Below are positions 52,159 to 60,573 of a DNA stretch of 64,000 bases, in pieces; positions within the stretch are counted from its first letter, which is position 1; each line of letters begins with the position of its first letter. A program made the translations under genes and the position numbers. The DNA is from Oscillospiraceae bacterium (lineage in GTDB: Bacteria; Bacillota; Clostridia; Oscillospirales; CAG-272). The notes under the pieces were generated by a model. It ran no database searches. It saw nothing but the letters and a program-made list of their open reading frames with translations, and was not told where the DNA came from. The stretch lies in the NCBI GenBank assembly GCA_015064445.1, contig SVSE01000004.1, positions 1 to 64,000 of the forward strand, written 5' to 3'.

Positions 52159-53487
52159 TTAGTAGTTAAATTTCTTTTTCTTTGCTATCATAAAGATTAT
52201 TGTTACAACGAACGCCATAAGCTCGGCAACGATGATTGATGCCCAAATCCCGTCCGTTTCCCAAATAAGAGGTAGCAAAATAACTGCCGAGATTTGAAAA
52301 ACGAGTGTACGCAAAAACGAAATGATAGCCGAGGTTACTCCGTCGTTTAATGCTGTAAAGAACGACGAGCCAAATATTGCCATTCCTGCAAAGACAAACG
52401 AGAAGCAGAAAATCCTAAACCCGTGAAGCGTGAGTGCATATAGCTCGGGGTCATAGCCAACAAAAATTTTTGAAAAGGTGGGGGCAAGCAACAGCCCGAG
52501 GGCGAGCATACAAGCCGAGAACGACATTATAATAAGCGTGCTTTTCCTTCGTAGGCTTTTCAGCTCATCGTGATTTTGCGAGCCGAGATTGTAGCTGAAA
52601 ACAGGCGCTATTCCGACACTGTATCCAATGAAAATAGAAATGAACACGAAGTTTACATACATCATAACACCATAGGCGCTGACTCCGTCCTCGCCCGCAT
52701 ATCTCATGAGCTGAATATTGTAAAGAATTCCGACAAGCGACATTGAAACCTGCGACATAAGCTCGCTCGAGCCGTTTGTGAGCATTTTGCCAAGCGCGCG
52801 TCCCTCAAAATAAGGCTTTGAGAGGCGAAGAATGCTCGCGTTCGGTCTTGCAAAATAGATAATCGGCACTATTCCACCGATAAATTGACTTGCTCCCGTG
52901 GCAATCGCTGCGCCTGCAAGTCCCCAACCGAATGCGCCCATAAAGAGTGCATCAAGAACCATATTTGCAACACCGGAAATAATACTCATATAAAGACCGA
53001 GCTGTGGCTTCTCTGCTGCGACAAATATGCTTTGGAAGCAAAGCTGTATCATATATGCAGGGAGTGCTACCGAAATAATTGCGCCGTATAGCGCGCAATC
53101 ATCTATCATATCTCCTGTCGCACCCATAGCGATTGCAACAGGGCGAACCGTAAGCACGCCAACTATCGCGAGGACAATTCCAAGCAGAATACCGATGTAG
53201 ATTACCATTGAAAAGAGCTTGTTTGCCCTTTCCTTATCTCCCTCCCCATAGGTCTTGGAGATTAGCGCACAGCCACCTGTGCCAAGCATAAAGCCAGGCG
53301 CACCAAGCACCATAAGATATGGCATTATAAAGTTGAGCGCAGCGAATTCCGTGTCGCCCACTATATTTGAAACAAAAAGCCCGTCAACAACACCGTAAAT
53401 CGAGGTGAATATCATCATTATAATTGACGGAAGCGTAAACCTAAATAGCTTCTTGTAAGTAAAATGCTCGTAAAGCTTTATCGCCAT
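52159..53487 (-). CDS. MATE family multidrug efflux transporter
   Basis: A 442-residue inner-membrane antiporter with about 12 helices in two homologous halves. The N-terminal FRFTLPSIIMMIFTSIYGVVDGLFV and the later pattern MLDALFMGAFGWGLAGAAIATG are typical of the NorM/MepA-like MATE group (DinF/MepA branch in Firmicutes), which exports cationic drugs or metabolites with Na+ or H+. The start is the second ATG (53485-53487) because a GGGGGG site lies seven bases upstream of it but only one base from the first. Single-gene unit. Confidence 0.92.
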   Translation of the reverse strand: MAIKLYEHFTYKKLFRFTLPSIIMMIFTSIYGVVDGLFVSNIVGDTEFAALNFIMPYLMVLGAPGFMLGTGGCALISKTYGEGDKERANKLFSMVIYIGILLGIVLAIVGVLTVRPVAIAMGATGDMIDDCALYGAIISVALPAYMIQLCFQSIFVAAEKPQLGLYMSIISGVANMVLDALFMGAFGWGLAGAAIATGASQFIGGIVPIIYFARPNASILRLSKPYFEGRALGKMLTNGSSELMSQVSMSLVGILYNIQLMRYAGEDGVSAYGVMMYVNFVFISIFIGYSVGIAPVFSYNLGSQNHDELKSLRRKSTLIIMSFSACMLALGLLLAPTFSKIFVGYDPELYALTLHGFRIFCFSFVFAGMAIFGSSFFTALNDGVTSAIISFLRTLVFQISAVILLPLIWETDGIWASIIVAELMAFVVTIIFMIAKKKKFNY

Positions 53488-53518
53488 ATTCATACCCCCC
53501 TTTTACGCGTCTTTGTCA

Positions 53519-53547
53519 ATCTTATCATATGTAAATTATATTGTCAA
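53519..53547 (-). promoter_or_regulatory. Promoter of the MATE gene
   Basis: On the minus strand TTGACA (53542-53547), 17 bp, TAAGAT (53519-53524). Confidence 0.7.
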
Positions 53548-53557
53548 GAGAATAATA

Positions 53558-53585
53558 AAAAATTCCGACTTGTGTCGGGATTTTT
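53558..53585 (-). terminator. Distal terminator downstream of trxB
   Basis: AAAAATTCCGAC-TTGT-GTCGGGATTTTT. It lies more than 500 bp beyond the trxB stop, after a stack of repeats, so a trxB transcript would carry a very long 3' tail. Confidence 0.8.
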
Positions 53586-53599
53586 AAGTGCGATGCTTT

Positions 53600-53668
53600 G
53601 CAAATGCAGAATTCGGAGTTCGGAATGCGGAATGAATTAACTTCGCACTTCGCATTTCGCACTTCGCA
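53600..53668. repeat. Low-complexity repeats (GGAATGCGG and ACTTCGC types)
   Basis: Two short-period repeats in a row: AATTCGGAGTTCGGAATGCGG-type units (also present near 62000) and about four copies of the 7-8-mer ACTTCGC(A). No coding potential. Confidence 0.7.
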
Positions 53669-54090
53669 CTTTTCGAGAGCCGAGGTCAAAGAAACAAGCA
53701 AGTCAAGGCGCACCACAGTAGACGGGCGAAGGCTATCTTCGCGATAGTCAAGGTCGGCTACGAGGAGCAACAACACAGAACGAAGCTTATTGGAAGCTGT
53801 CCCATCGACCGTTCAGAACGAGCTAAGCTAGGCTCTGCTTTGTCCTTGGGCGAAGGTGTTCTCGCGAACCCCCAAAACTTACTTCGTGCATTTCGGGGAA
53901 CCCCGAGGCGTGTACTCCAAGGTCAAGTGCGAAGCTAGTAACGACGATTAGCGAAGTTATCAACGGTCAACACTTTTCGAAAGCCGAGGCTAAAGAAACA
54001 AATAAGACAAGGCGCACCACAGGCGACAGACGAAGGCTATCTTTACGATAGTCGAGGTTGTCGGCGAGGAGCAACGCAGTATTATGAGGT
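53669..54090. repeat. Dispersed repeat family B, three modules downstream of trxB
   Basis: Modules a (about 53669-53790) and c (about 53972-54090) are about 75 percent alike by eye and share CAAGGCGCACCACAG, GACGAAGGCTATCTT-like and GAGGAGCAAC blocks. Between them module b (53805-53970) has terminal inverted repeats TCGACCGTTCAGAAC and GTTATCAACGGTCAA that match those of the complete copy at 36003-36121. A hairpin CGAAGGCTATCTT...ACGATAG lies in the middle of a and c. The array ends directly at the trxB stop codon. No open frame of note. Confidence 0.7.
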
Positions 54091-54999
54091 TTATTTGGAC
54101 TCGGAATCGATAAAGTCGCAAGCAGCGAGCGCCGCCACCGCCCCATCCGCACATGCAGTTGCAACCTGACGGATTCTCTTTTTACGACAGTCGCCTGCTA
54201 CGAAGATGCCTGCGGTTTTTGTCACGCACGCCTCGTCGCTATCGGCATAGCCCCATTTATCAAGAGCTATTACATTTTCAAATTGCTTGTTTTGTGGAAT
54301 AAGACCTATGGCAACGAAAAGTCCGTCTACTTCCAAGGTCTGCTCCTTGCCATTTGCCTCTATTTTGATTCCGTTAAGCTCGCTATCGCCGAGCAATTCG
54401 GTTATTTTTGCAAGAGTGATAATTTCTACATTATCCTTTTTGAAAAGCTGCTCTTGAAGCTTCTTTTCGCCTGTCAAAACCTCAAGATTTTGAACTACAT
54501 ATACCTTTTTGCAAAGGTCGCTAAGCAAAATGGCCTCTTGAAGCGCGCTATTTCCACCGCCCAAAACTGCAACGGTTTTGCCCTCATAGAACGCTCCGTC
54601 ACAAACAGCGCAGAACGAGATTCCGTTTCCTATAAAATCGAATTCTCTATCAAGCCCTGGCAAGCGATGAGTTGCACCTGTGGCGATAATTACAGCCCTT
54701 GCCTCGTATTCTCCACTATCGGTTACAACGATTTTTGTGTCGCCATTATCCTTTATCTCGGTAACCTCGCAAAGGTCAACCTCTGCGCCCTGTCCGAGCG
54801 CCTGATCAACGAGCTTTTCTGCAAACTCGTTTCCTGTAAGTGAAGCAAAGCCGGGAATGTTTTCAACCTTTGGAGAGAAGGTTATTTGTCCACCGAATGC
54901 GCCCTTTTCAAGCACCATTACGGTTTTCGATGCTCTGCGTGCGTAAAGTGCTGCGGTAAGTCCGGCAGGACCTGCACCTATTACAACTATATCGTACAT
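54091..54999 (-). CDS. trxB: Thioredoxin reductase
   Basis: A 302-residue FAD enzyme that passes electrons from NADPH to thioredoxin. It shows the FAD-binding GAGPAGLTAA at the N terminus, the redox-active CAVC (Cys130, Cys133), the NADPH-binding GGGNSALQEA and the C-terminal FAD motif FVAGDCRKKRIRQV. The start is the ATG at 54997-54999 with AGGAG seven bases upstream; another ATG seven codons earlier would remove that site. It lies downstream of nrdD on the same strand, and nrdD has a glutaredoxin-like tail that this enzyme could keep reduced. Confidence 0.96.
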   Translation of the reverse strand: MYDIVVIGAGPAGLTAALYARRASKTVMVLEKGAFGGQITFSPKVENIPGFASLTGNEFAEKLVDQALGQGAEVDLCEVTEIKDNGDTKIVVTDSGEYEARAVIIATGATHRLPGLDREFDFIGNGISFCAVCDGAFYEGKTVAVLGGGNSALQEAILLSDLCKKVYVVQNLEVLTGEKKLQEQLFKKDNVEIITLAKITELLGDSELNGIKIEANGKEQTLEVDGLFVAIGLIPQNKQFENVIALDKWGYADSDEACVTKTAGIFVAGDCRKKRIRQVATACADGAVAALAACDFIDSESK

Positions 55000-55027
55000 A
55001 TTTACTCCTGTTTTTGTCATTCAAATG

Positions 55028-55058
55028 ATTTCGGCGACTTTTTGAGGGTCGCCGAAAT
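55028..55058 (-). terminator. Stem-loop between nrdD and trxB
   Basis: ATTTCGGCGAC-(9 nt)-GTCGCCGAAAT, a stable hairpin just before trxB with only a weak T tract. It may be a leaky terminator or processing site. No separate trxB promoter was found. Confidence 0.6.
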
Positions 55059-55081
55059 GCTTTTATAGGGTTTTGATTTTT

Positions 55082-55280
55082 AAGGCTTAAACACCAAGAT
55101 ACTTCTTAATGTCGGATACGCCACTTAGGCTTCACCTTGAGGGGAAGCTGTCAACGCAGTTGACTGATGAGGTGTTTTTGTTAAATCTACAACTCATCCA
55201 CCATCAAAGATGGTCCCCCTTCCCTTCCGGTCAAAAGGGAAGGCTTAAACACCAAGATACTTCTTAATGTCGGAAACGCC
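55082..55280. mobile_element. Palindromic element A2 flanked by a 41-bp duplication of the nrdD end
   Basis: The 41 bp at 55240-55280 (last 12 codons and stop of nrdD plus five bases) recur at 55082-55122 with one mismatch, which would be synonymous (Val GTT to GTA). Between them lies a 117-bp element with terminal hairpins (GCTTCACC-TTGA-GGGGAAGC and CCTTCCCTT...AAGGGAAGG) and an internal CAACGCAGTTG stem. The segment AGTTGACTGA and its surroundings match the tail of the DUF559 element at 60399-60533. Confidence 0.85.
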
Positions 55281-57614
55281 TTTATACTTTGAAACATTAC
55301 CGTTTTCAACAACTACGAGAGTTGGAGCTTGGTTAATGCCAAACTTGTCAACGAGCGCCTTGTTTTCAGCAGTTGCAAGAATCTGCTCATACTTAACGCC
55401 TGCCTTATCAAGGAATGTCATTGCGATTTTGCAGTTTGGGCAGGTTGCTGTCTTGAAGAGGTAAATTCCGTTGTCAGAATCGCACTCGCAAGCGTCCTCA
55501 GCCTTTTCCTCAACAACTACGCCATTCTTCTTAAGCTTTGAGGTTTCGATGTTATAAACTGCTCTATCCTTATACTCCTGAGCCTTACCATCATTCCAGT
55601 TCTGAACAGGACGGTAGTAGCCTGTGATACGGCTATAAACCTCTGTCTTTTCGCCACACTCTGGGCAGGTGTAAACCTCGCCTGAGATATATCCGTGGTT
55701 CTTACATACTGAATATGTTGGGGACATTGTATAGTATGGGAGCTTGTAGTTTTCTGCAATCTTGCGAACGAGGTTAGCTGCACTCTTCCAGCTTGGGAGC
55801 TTTTCGCCCAAGAATGCGTGGAATACAGTTCCTGATGTGTAGAGAGTCTGAAGCTCGTCCTGAATGTCAAGAGCTGTGAAGATGTCGTCTGTGTAGCCAA
55901 CTGGCAAGTGTGAAGAGTTTGTATAGTAAGGAGTATCTCCGTTTACGCAAGGAGCTGTGATGATTTCAGGATAGTGCTTCTTATCGTGCTTTGCAAGACG
56001 GTAAGAGGTTGACTCAGCAGGTGTAGCCTCGAGGTTGTAGAGGTCGCCATACTTTTCCTGATAGTCGCTAAGACGCTCTCTCATATGGTTGAGAACATCC
56101 TGTGTGAACTTTTGAGCCTCCTCGTTTGTGAGGTCCTTCTTAATCCACTTAGCGTTGAGACAAGCCTCGTTCATACCAACAAGACCGATTGTGCTAAAGT
56201 GGTTATTGAATGTGCCGAGGTATCTCTTTGTGTATGGATAGAGTCCGTTATCAAGAAGCTTTGTGATAACTGTTCTCTTAACCTTAAGTGAACGAGCAGA
56301 GATATCCATAATCTTGTCAAGACGAGCGTAGAAATCAGCCTCGTTCTCTGCAAGATAAGCAATTCTTGGCATATTGATTGTTACAACACCAACAGAGCCT
56401 GTGCTCTCACCGCTTCCGAAGAAGCCACCGGACTTCTTACGAAGCTCACGAAGGTCAAGACGGAGACGACAGCACATTGAACGAACATCGCTTGGCTCCA
56501 TATCACTGTTGATATAGTTGGAGAAATAAGGTGTACCGTATTTTGCGGTCATTTCGAAGAGGAGCTTGTTATTCTCTGTTTCGCTCCAGTCGAAGTTGCT
56601 TGTAATTGAATAGGTTGGGATAGGATACTGGAAGCCACGGCCATTTGCGTCACCCTCGATCATAATCTCGATAAACGCCTTGTTTACCATGTCCATTTCC
56701 TTCTTACAATCCTTGTACTTGAAGTCAACCTCCTTACCACCGATGATACAGTTGAGCTCAGCCAAGTCAGCAGGAACTACCCAGTCAAGAGTGATGTTGC
56801 TAAATGGAGCCTGTGTTCCCCAACGAGATGGAGTGTTAACACCATAAACGAAGGATTGAATGCACTGCTTAACCTCTTTATATGAAAGGTTATCTATCTT
56901 TACAAATGGAGCAAGGTATGTGTCGAAGGACGAGAATGCCTGTGCGCCCGCCCACTCATTCTGCATAATTCCGAGGAAGTTAACCATCTGGTTGCAGAGT
57001 GTGGAGAGGTGAGATGCAGGAGCAGATGTAATCTTACCTGTTACACCACCAAGTCCCTCTTGGATGAGCTGCTTAAGTGACCATCCTGCACAGTAGCCTG
57101 TGAGCATTGAAAGGTCGTGAATGTGAATGTCTGCGTTTCTGTGTGCCTGTGCGATTTCCTCATCATAAACCTCGCTGAGCCAGTAGTTAGCTGTAATAGC
57201 ACCAGAGTTAGAAAGGATAAGACCACCAACTGAATATGTTACAGTTGAGTTTTCCTTAACACGCCAGTCATTGATTTTAAGATAGTTATCAACAATTTCC
57301 TTGTAGTCAAGAACTGTGTTGTTGATGTTTCTGATCTTTTCTCTTTGCTTTCTGTAAAGGATGTAAGCCTTTGCAATATCGTCATAGCCAGCCTTGATAA
57401 GAACGCTTTCAACGCTGTCCTGAATTTTTTCAACTGAAATTCTATCGTTTTCTACCTTGCTCTCGAAGTCTGCTGTTACCTTGAGTGCCAAGAAATCGAT
57501 GATATCCTGATTGTACTGCTTGCCACAAGCATCGAATGCCATTTTGATAGCATTTGCAATCTTGGAAATGTTAAAGTTTGCGATTTTACCGTCGCGTTTG
57601 ATTACATCATACAT
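55245..57614 (-). CDS. nrdD: Anaerobic ribonucleoside-triphosphate reductase with glutaredoxin-like tail
   Basis: Class III ribonucleotide reductase, a glycyl-radical enzyme that makes deoxynucleotides without oxygen. The 789-residue product has an N-terminal ATP-cone (VIKRDGKIANFNISKIANAI), the alpha/beta barrel, a Cys-rich metal site near the C-terminal core (CKNHGY and CPECGEK) and the glycyl-radical loop SRITGYYRP. Unusually, residues 716-789 form a glutaredoxin/thioredoxin-like domain with the active site CPNC (725-728) and the cis-Pro segment NQAPTLVVV. Together with trxB next door this suggests reduction by NADPH rather than formate, as described for NrdD2-type enzymes. The promoter carries two NrdR-like boxes. 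Confidence 0.96.
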   Translation of the reverse strand: MYDVIKRDGKIANFNISKIANAIKMAFDACGKQYNQDIIDFLALKVTADFESKVENDRISVEKIQDSVESVLIKAGYDDIAKAYILYRKQREKIRNINNTVLDYKEIVDNYLKINDWRVKENSTVTYSVGGLILSNSGAITANYWLSEVYDEEIAQAHRNADIHIHDLSMLTGYCAGWSLKQLIQEGLGGVTGKITSAPASHLSTLCNQMVNFLGIMQNEWAGAQAFSSFDTYLAPFVKIDNLSYKEVKQCIQSFVYGVNTPSRWGTQAPFSNITLDWVVPADLAELNCIIGGKEVDFKYKDCKKEMDMVNKAFIEIMIEGDANGRGFQYPIPTYSITSNFDWSETENNKLLFEMTAKYGTPYFSNYINSDMEPSDVRSMCCRLRLDLRELRKKSGGFFGSGESTGSVGVVTINMPRIAYLAENEADFYARLDKIMDISARSLKVKRTVITKLLDNGLYPYTKRYLGTFNNHFSTIGLVGMNEACLNAKWIKKDLTNEEAQKFTQDVLNHMRERLSDYQEKYGDLYNLEATPAESTSYRLAKHDKKHYPEIITAPCVNGDTPYYTNSSHLPVGYTDDIFTALDIQDELQTLYTSGTVFHAFLGEKLPSWKSAANLVRKIAENYKLPYYTMSPTYSVCKNHGYISGEVYTCPECGEKTEVYSRITGYYRPVQNWNDGKAQEYKDRAVYNIETSKLKKNGVVVEEKAEDACECDSDNGIYLFKTATCPNCKIAMTFLDKAGVKYEQILATAENKALVDKFGINQAPTLVVVENGNVSKYKGVSDIKKYLGV

Positions 57615-57806
57615 ACCGTTTTTCTCCTTGTTGTTATTGTTTCCTTTTAGTAGTATTTTGCGCCCTTTTTTCGACCAAATTCGTGAAATTGAGTGGTTTT
57701 TCGCGGAATTTTTGCGTAAAAATAGATGCTCCTTGCCTTCTCGGCCCGAAGTATCTTAAGTGTTGCTTTTTACTACCGTAAGCTTTTATTTTTCGTCGGT
57801 GTTTAC

Positions 57807-57891
57807 ATTGTATCACACGCATTATCGTTTGTCAATAGAAAAACCACAATATCTTGTAAATTTTTTTCAAAAAACACAAGATATTGTGGTT
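57807..57891 (-). promoter_or_regulatory. nrdD promoter with two NrdR-box-like sites
   Basis: On the minus strand TTGACA (57830-57835), 17 bp, TACAAT (57807-57812). Immediately upstream a perfect 16-bp inverted repeat (57842-57857 and 57876-57891) is made of two copies of a sequence like ACACAAGATATTGTGG, which agrees with the NrdR consensus ACACwATATATwGTGT at 14 of 16 positions in the better copy. The box centres are about 30 bp apart, three helical turns, as usual for NrdR. A leader of about 185 nt follows before the nrdD ATG; nothing else recognised in it. Confidence 0.7.
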
Positions 57892-57910
57892 GACTTATCA
57901 ACAAAACATA

Positions 57911-58597
57911 TTAAATTCCACGGATTTCTGACGACGAAATGTGCTCCAAAGTCGCTTGGCAAAAGGCTTCCAAGGTGTTTTTATCGTGTGCCGAAAAGCC
58001 CTCTCCGATGAGTTCTCCCGACTCGGCAAAGCACTGTATATAGTATTTTTTTGCGCCACTTATCCACTCGGCAATTTTTTTCATATCGTCAAGGGTGTGA
58101 AGCTCCCTTACGACGGTGGTGCGAAACTCGTATTCGACGCCACTGTTTTTTATAATTTCAACGCTTCTCTCAAAGGGGGCAATATCAAGAGCATCTATAC
58201 CTGTTGTGAGGGCATATTTCTCCTTTGAGTTCTTTATATCCATTGCGATATAGTCCACTAAGCCAAGGTCGATTATCTCTTGTAGCTTGTCGGGGTATGC
58301 ACCGTTGGTATCAAGCTTAATTGCAAGTCCGATTTCCTTTATTTTTTTCATAAATGGAATAATATCGCTCTGCAAAAGTGGCTCTCCACCTGTTATACAA
58401 ACACCGTCAAGAATTCCCTTCCTTTTATTTAAATATGAAAGGATTTCATCCTCGGAAAACAGCTCCGTCTTATGTGTTACAAGAGTTGCATTATGGCAAA
58501 ACGGACAACGAAGATTACAGCCATAGGTAAAAATTGTACACGCAATTCTGCCTGGGAAATCAAGCATTGTCATTTTTTGAAGTCCACCGATTTTCAT
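57911..58597 (-). CDS. nrdG: NrdD activating protein (radical SAM)
   Basis: Generates the glycyl radical on NrdD with S-adenosylmethionine and a 4Fe-4S cluster. The 228-residue product has the cluster-binding CNLRCPFC (Cys27, Cys31, Cys34), the SAM-binding GGEPLL and an N-terminal MTMLDFPGRIACTIFTYG region typical of the NrdG2/PflA-like group. It overlaps the upstream MFS gene by four bases, and the nrdD promoter with its NrdR boxes follows directly, so nrdG and nrdD are in separate transcription units in this genome, unlike the usual nrdD-nrdG operon. Confidence 0.94.
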   Translation of the reverse strand: MKIGGLQKMTMLDFPGRIACTIFTYGCNLRCPFCHNATLVTHKTELFSEDEILSYLNKRKGILDGVCITGGEPLLQSDIIPFMKKIKEIGLAIKLDTNGAYPDKLQEIIDLGLVDYIAMDIKNSKEKYALTTGIDALDIAPFERSVEIIKNSGVEYEFRTTVVRELHTLDDMKKIAEWISGAKKYYIQCFAESGELIGEGFSAHDKNTLEAFCQATLEHISSSEIRGI

Positions 58598-59895
58598 TGT
58601 TCGTTCTCCTCTCTTAATTTTATAGCTCGTGGCGATTTTCCACGCTTAACCATTGAAAATGTTACATAAAGCATTGTTAGCATTGTCATCACAAACGCAA
58701 GCGCGCTCAAAAGCTGTTGTGCATATATGCTCATTCCAAAAACAGTGTTTGCATTTTTCTGCACAGCCGACACAATAGGCGATACTGCAAGCGTTGTAAG
58801 GAAGCCACACACGCCTGAGATTGCAAGTGATACTGCGAGTGCGTCCGTGCGCTTGTCAGGTGTTACATAGTCGTAGCAAAGGTTGATTAGTGCGCTATTT
58901 ATTCCACCCATTGCAATCGCGTTTAGAGTGTAGTAAATTGTATATACTACCATTCCGTTTTCAGGACGGCAGAAGGCGTTTACAAGAAAGGCGATGCCTG
59001 CGATTGTAAAGCAGATTTGGAGCATTCTTGCAAAGGAATATTTGTCTGCATATTTTCCCCAAACAAACGAGAAAATTGAGCGTGCAAGCGCGTAAATTGC
59101 GCCAAGAATTGCAACTCCAAACACCGCATCAAAGCCGAGGTCGTTTTCCTTATACGCACCATAGAATGGTGTTGCGCACGCGTTTGAAATCTGCCAAAGG
59201 CAGAAAACGAGAGTTACCTTTAAAACATTCTTGTCCTTTAAGGCATCAAAAATGCTTCCATTTTTGACATTTTCCCTCTCGGCTGGCTTTTCCTGCTCCT
59301 TTTCCACGGTCAAAAGCATTGTTAGCGTGTGGATTACCATAAAGCCAAATATTGAAGCGCCACAAAGAATAAACGCACCTCTTATATTGCCCTGCGCCTC
59401 ATAATGCTCGATAAGTGCGCCCATCGCGAAGTTAAAGGCAACGCCTAAAACAAGCGAGATTACCTCTTTTTTAGCAGTAAAGCGACCTCTTTTTCCGTCG
59501 TCAACAAGTGACATAAGCCAGTTTATCTTTTTTGGATGAACGACATTATAGAAGAAGTACGCAAGCACTATTGTTACAATGAATATTCCCTGCCTTACTC
59601 CCTTGTCCCAGTCGGTCAACGGGATAACATAAAGGAACATAAAAAGAAGCTGATTTAAAACGCTAAACGCAATAACGATAGGCTTTGATTTGCCCCTGCG
59701 CAAAAGCGTAGCAACGAGCTGGAAAAGACAGCCAAGCGAGATAACAGAGGACAAAATTCCCGTTACATTATCGCCTATTCCAAGCGCCTTTGTAAGCCTT
59801 GCAAGGTACATGTCAGCTACAAGAATTGATATTAAATATTCAACGCCCGCCTCAATTATGTACATAAGACGGCCTCTTTTATATAGCTTTTCCAT
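58594..59895 (-). CDS. MFS transporter
   Basis: A 433-residue membrane protein with about 12 predicted helices. The motif after helix 2 is weak, while a second-half motif WGKYADKYSFAR is clear. The family is a major facilitator of unknown substrate, resembling uncharacterised Clostridia transporters. Its last four bases overlap nrdG, and the strong promoter upstream makes it the first gene of an MFS-nrdG unit. A link between the transported compound and ribonucleotide reduction is not evident. Confidence 0.87.
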   Translation of the reverse strand: MEKLYKRGRLMYIIEAGVEYLISILVADMYLARLTKALGIGDNVTGILSSVISLGCLFQLVATLLRRGKSKPIVIAFSVLNQLLFMFLYVIPLTDWDKGVRQGIFIVTIVLAYFFYNVVHPKKINWLMSLVDDGKRGRFTAKKEVISLVLGVAFNFAMGALIEHYEAQGNIRGAFILCGASIFGFMVIHTLTMLLTVEKEQEKPAERENVKNGSIFDALKDKNVLKVTLVFCLWQISNACATPFYGAYKENDLGFDAVFGVAILGAIYALARSIFSFVWGKYADKYSFARMLQICFTIAGIAFLVNAFCRPENGMVVYTIYYTLNAIAMGGINSALINLCYDYVTPDKRTDALAVSLAISGVCGFLTTLAVSPIVSAVQKNANTVFGMSIYAQQLLSALAFVMTMLTMLYVTFSMVKRGKSPRAIKLREENEQ

Positions 59896-59927
59896 TACTC
59901 ATTTCCTTTGATAGTTTTTCAACTTCC

Positions 59928-59956
59928 ATTTTAACAGTAGCGCACCGTTTTGTCAA
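59928..59956 (-). promoter_or_regulatory. Promoter of the MFS-nrdG unit
   Basis: On the minus strand TTGACA (59951-59956), 17 bp, TAAAAT (59928-59933). The -35 lies inside the left 47-bp direct repeat of element A3. Confidence 0.75.
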
Positions 59957-60035
59957 TAAGAAAAAGCAAGCTTTCGCTTGCTTTTGTCTTTATTTTGGGC
60001 TATACTTAATATAGAAAGGGCTTGGAGGTTTGGAA

Positions 60036-60398
60036 ATGTCACTTAAGTATAATAAAAGGAACATAATCTTGGCGAAAAATCTGCGTAAAAATGCAACGCC
60101 TCAAGAAAAGCGATTGTGGTATGATTTTCTATCAAAATACGAGATAAAATTCCAACGACAAAAGGCAATTGACGACTTCATTGTTGACTTTTATTGTCAC
60201 AGGGCAAGACTAATCATTGAAATTGATGGCTCACAGCATTACAGCGAAAAAGGCGTTATAAGCGATAGCCTTCGCACTGAAATTCTTGGTGGGTACAGCT
60301 TAAAGGTAATCCGATTCACCAATCATCAAATCGACACGTGCTTTCAAGCAGTATGCGCATATATAGACCAAGTGGTAAAATCCTCGCTTCAAGACTAA
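60036..60398 (+). CDS. DUF559 (Vsr-like) endonuclease domain protein
   Basis: A 120-residue protein of the DUF559 family, which belongs to the PD-(D/E)XK nuclease superfamily near very-short-patch repair (Vsr) endonucleases. Visible features are the N-terminal A-K-N-L-R-K-N-A-T-P-Q-E basic segment with the conserved LWYDFL, the family-typical F-Q-R-Q-K, and the catalytic core VDFYC...LIIEIDGSQH with Asp51, Glu62, Asp64 and His68. The start is ATG 60036 after GGAGG. A possible promoter (TTGCTT, 17 bp, TATACT at 59978-60006) has its -35 inside the direct repeat. The gene is the only one inside the element and is the obvious candidate for its mobility enzyme. Confidence 0.85.
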   Translation: MSLKYNKRNIILAKNLRKNATPQEKRLWYDFLSKYEIKFQRQKAIDDFIVDFYCHRARLIIEIDGSQHYSEKGVISDSLRTEILGGYSLKVIRFTNHQIDTCFQAVCAYIDQVVKSSLQD

Positions 60399-60545
60399 TC
60401 AAGCTCTTGCCTCCCTCCGAGAGGGAGGTGGATTGCATAGCAAGACGGAAGGAGCCTGCGTTGGTTTGATTTTCTTAAGCGCACTCTCCTTCAGTCAACT
60501 TCGTTGCCAGCTCCCTCCCAGAGGGAGCCTTTATTGTCAATAAGA

Positions 60546-60569
60546 AAAAGCAAGCTTTCGCTTGCTTTT
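60546..60569. terminator. Terminator of the zinc-ribbon gene (right copy of the direct repeat)
   Basis: AAAAGCAAGC-TTTC-GCTTGCTTTT, five bases beyond the stop codon on the minus strand. An exact copy lies at 59962-59985 because of the duplication. Confidence 0.9.
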
Positions 60570-60573
60570 GTCT

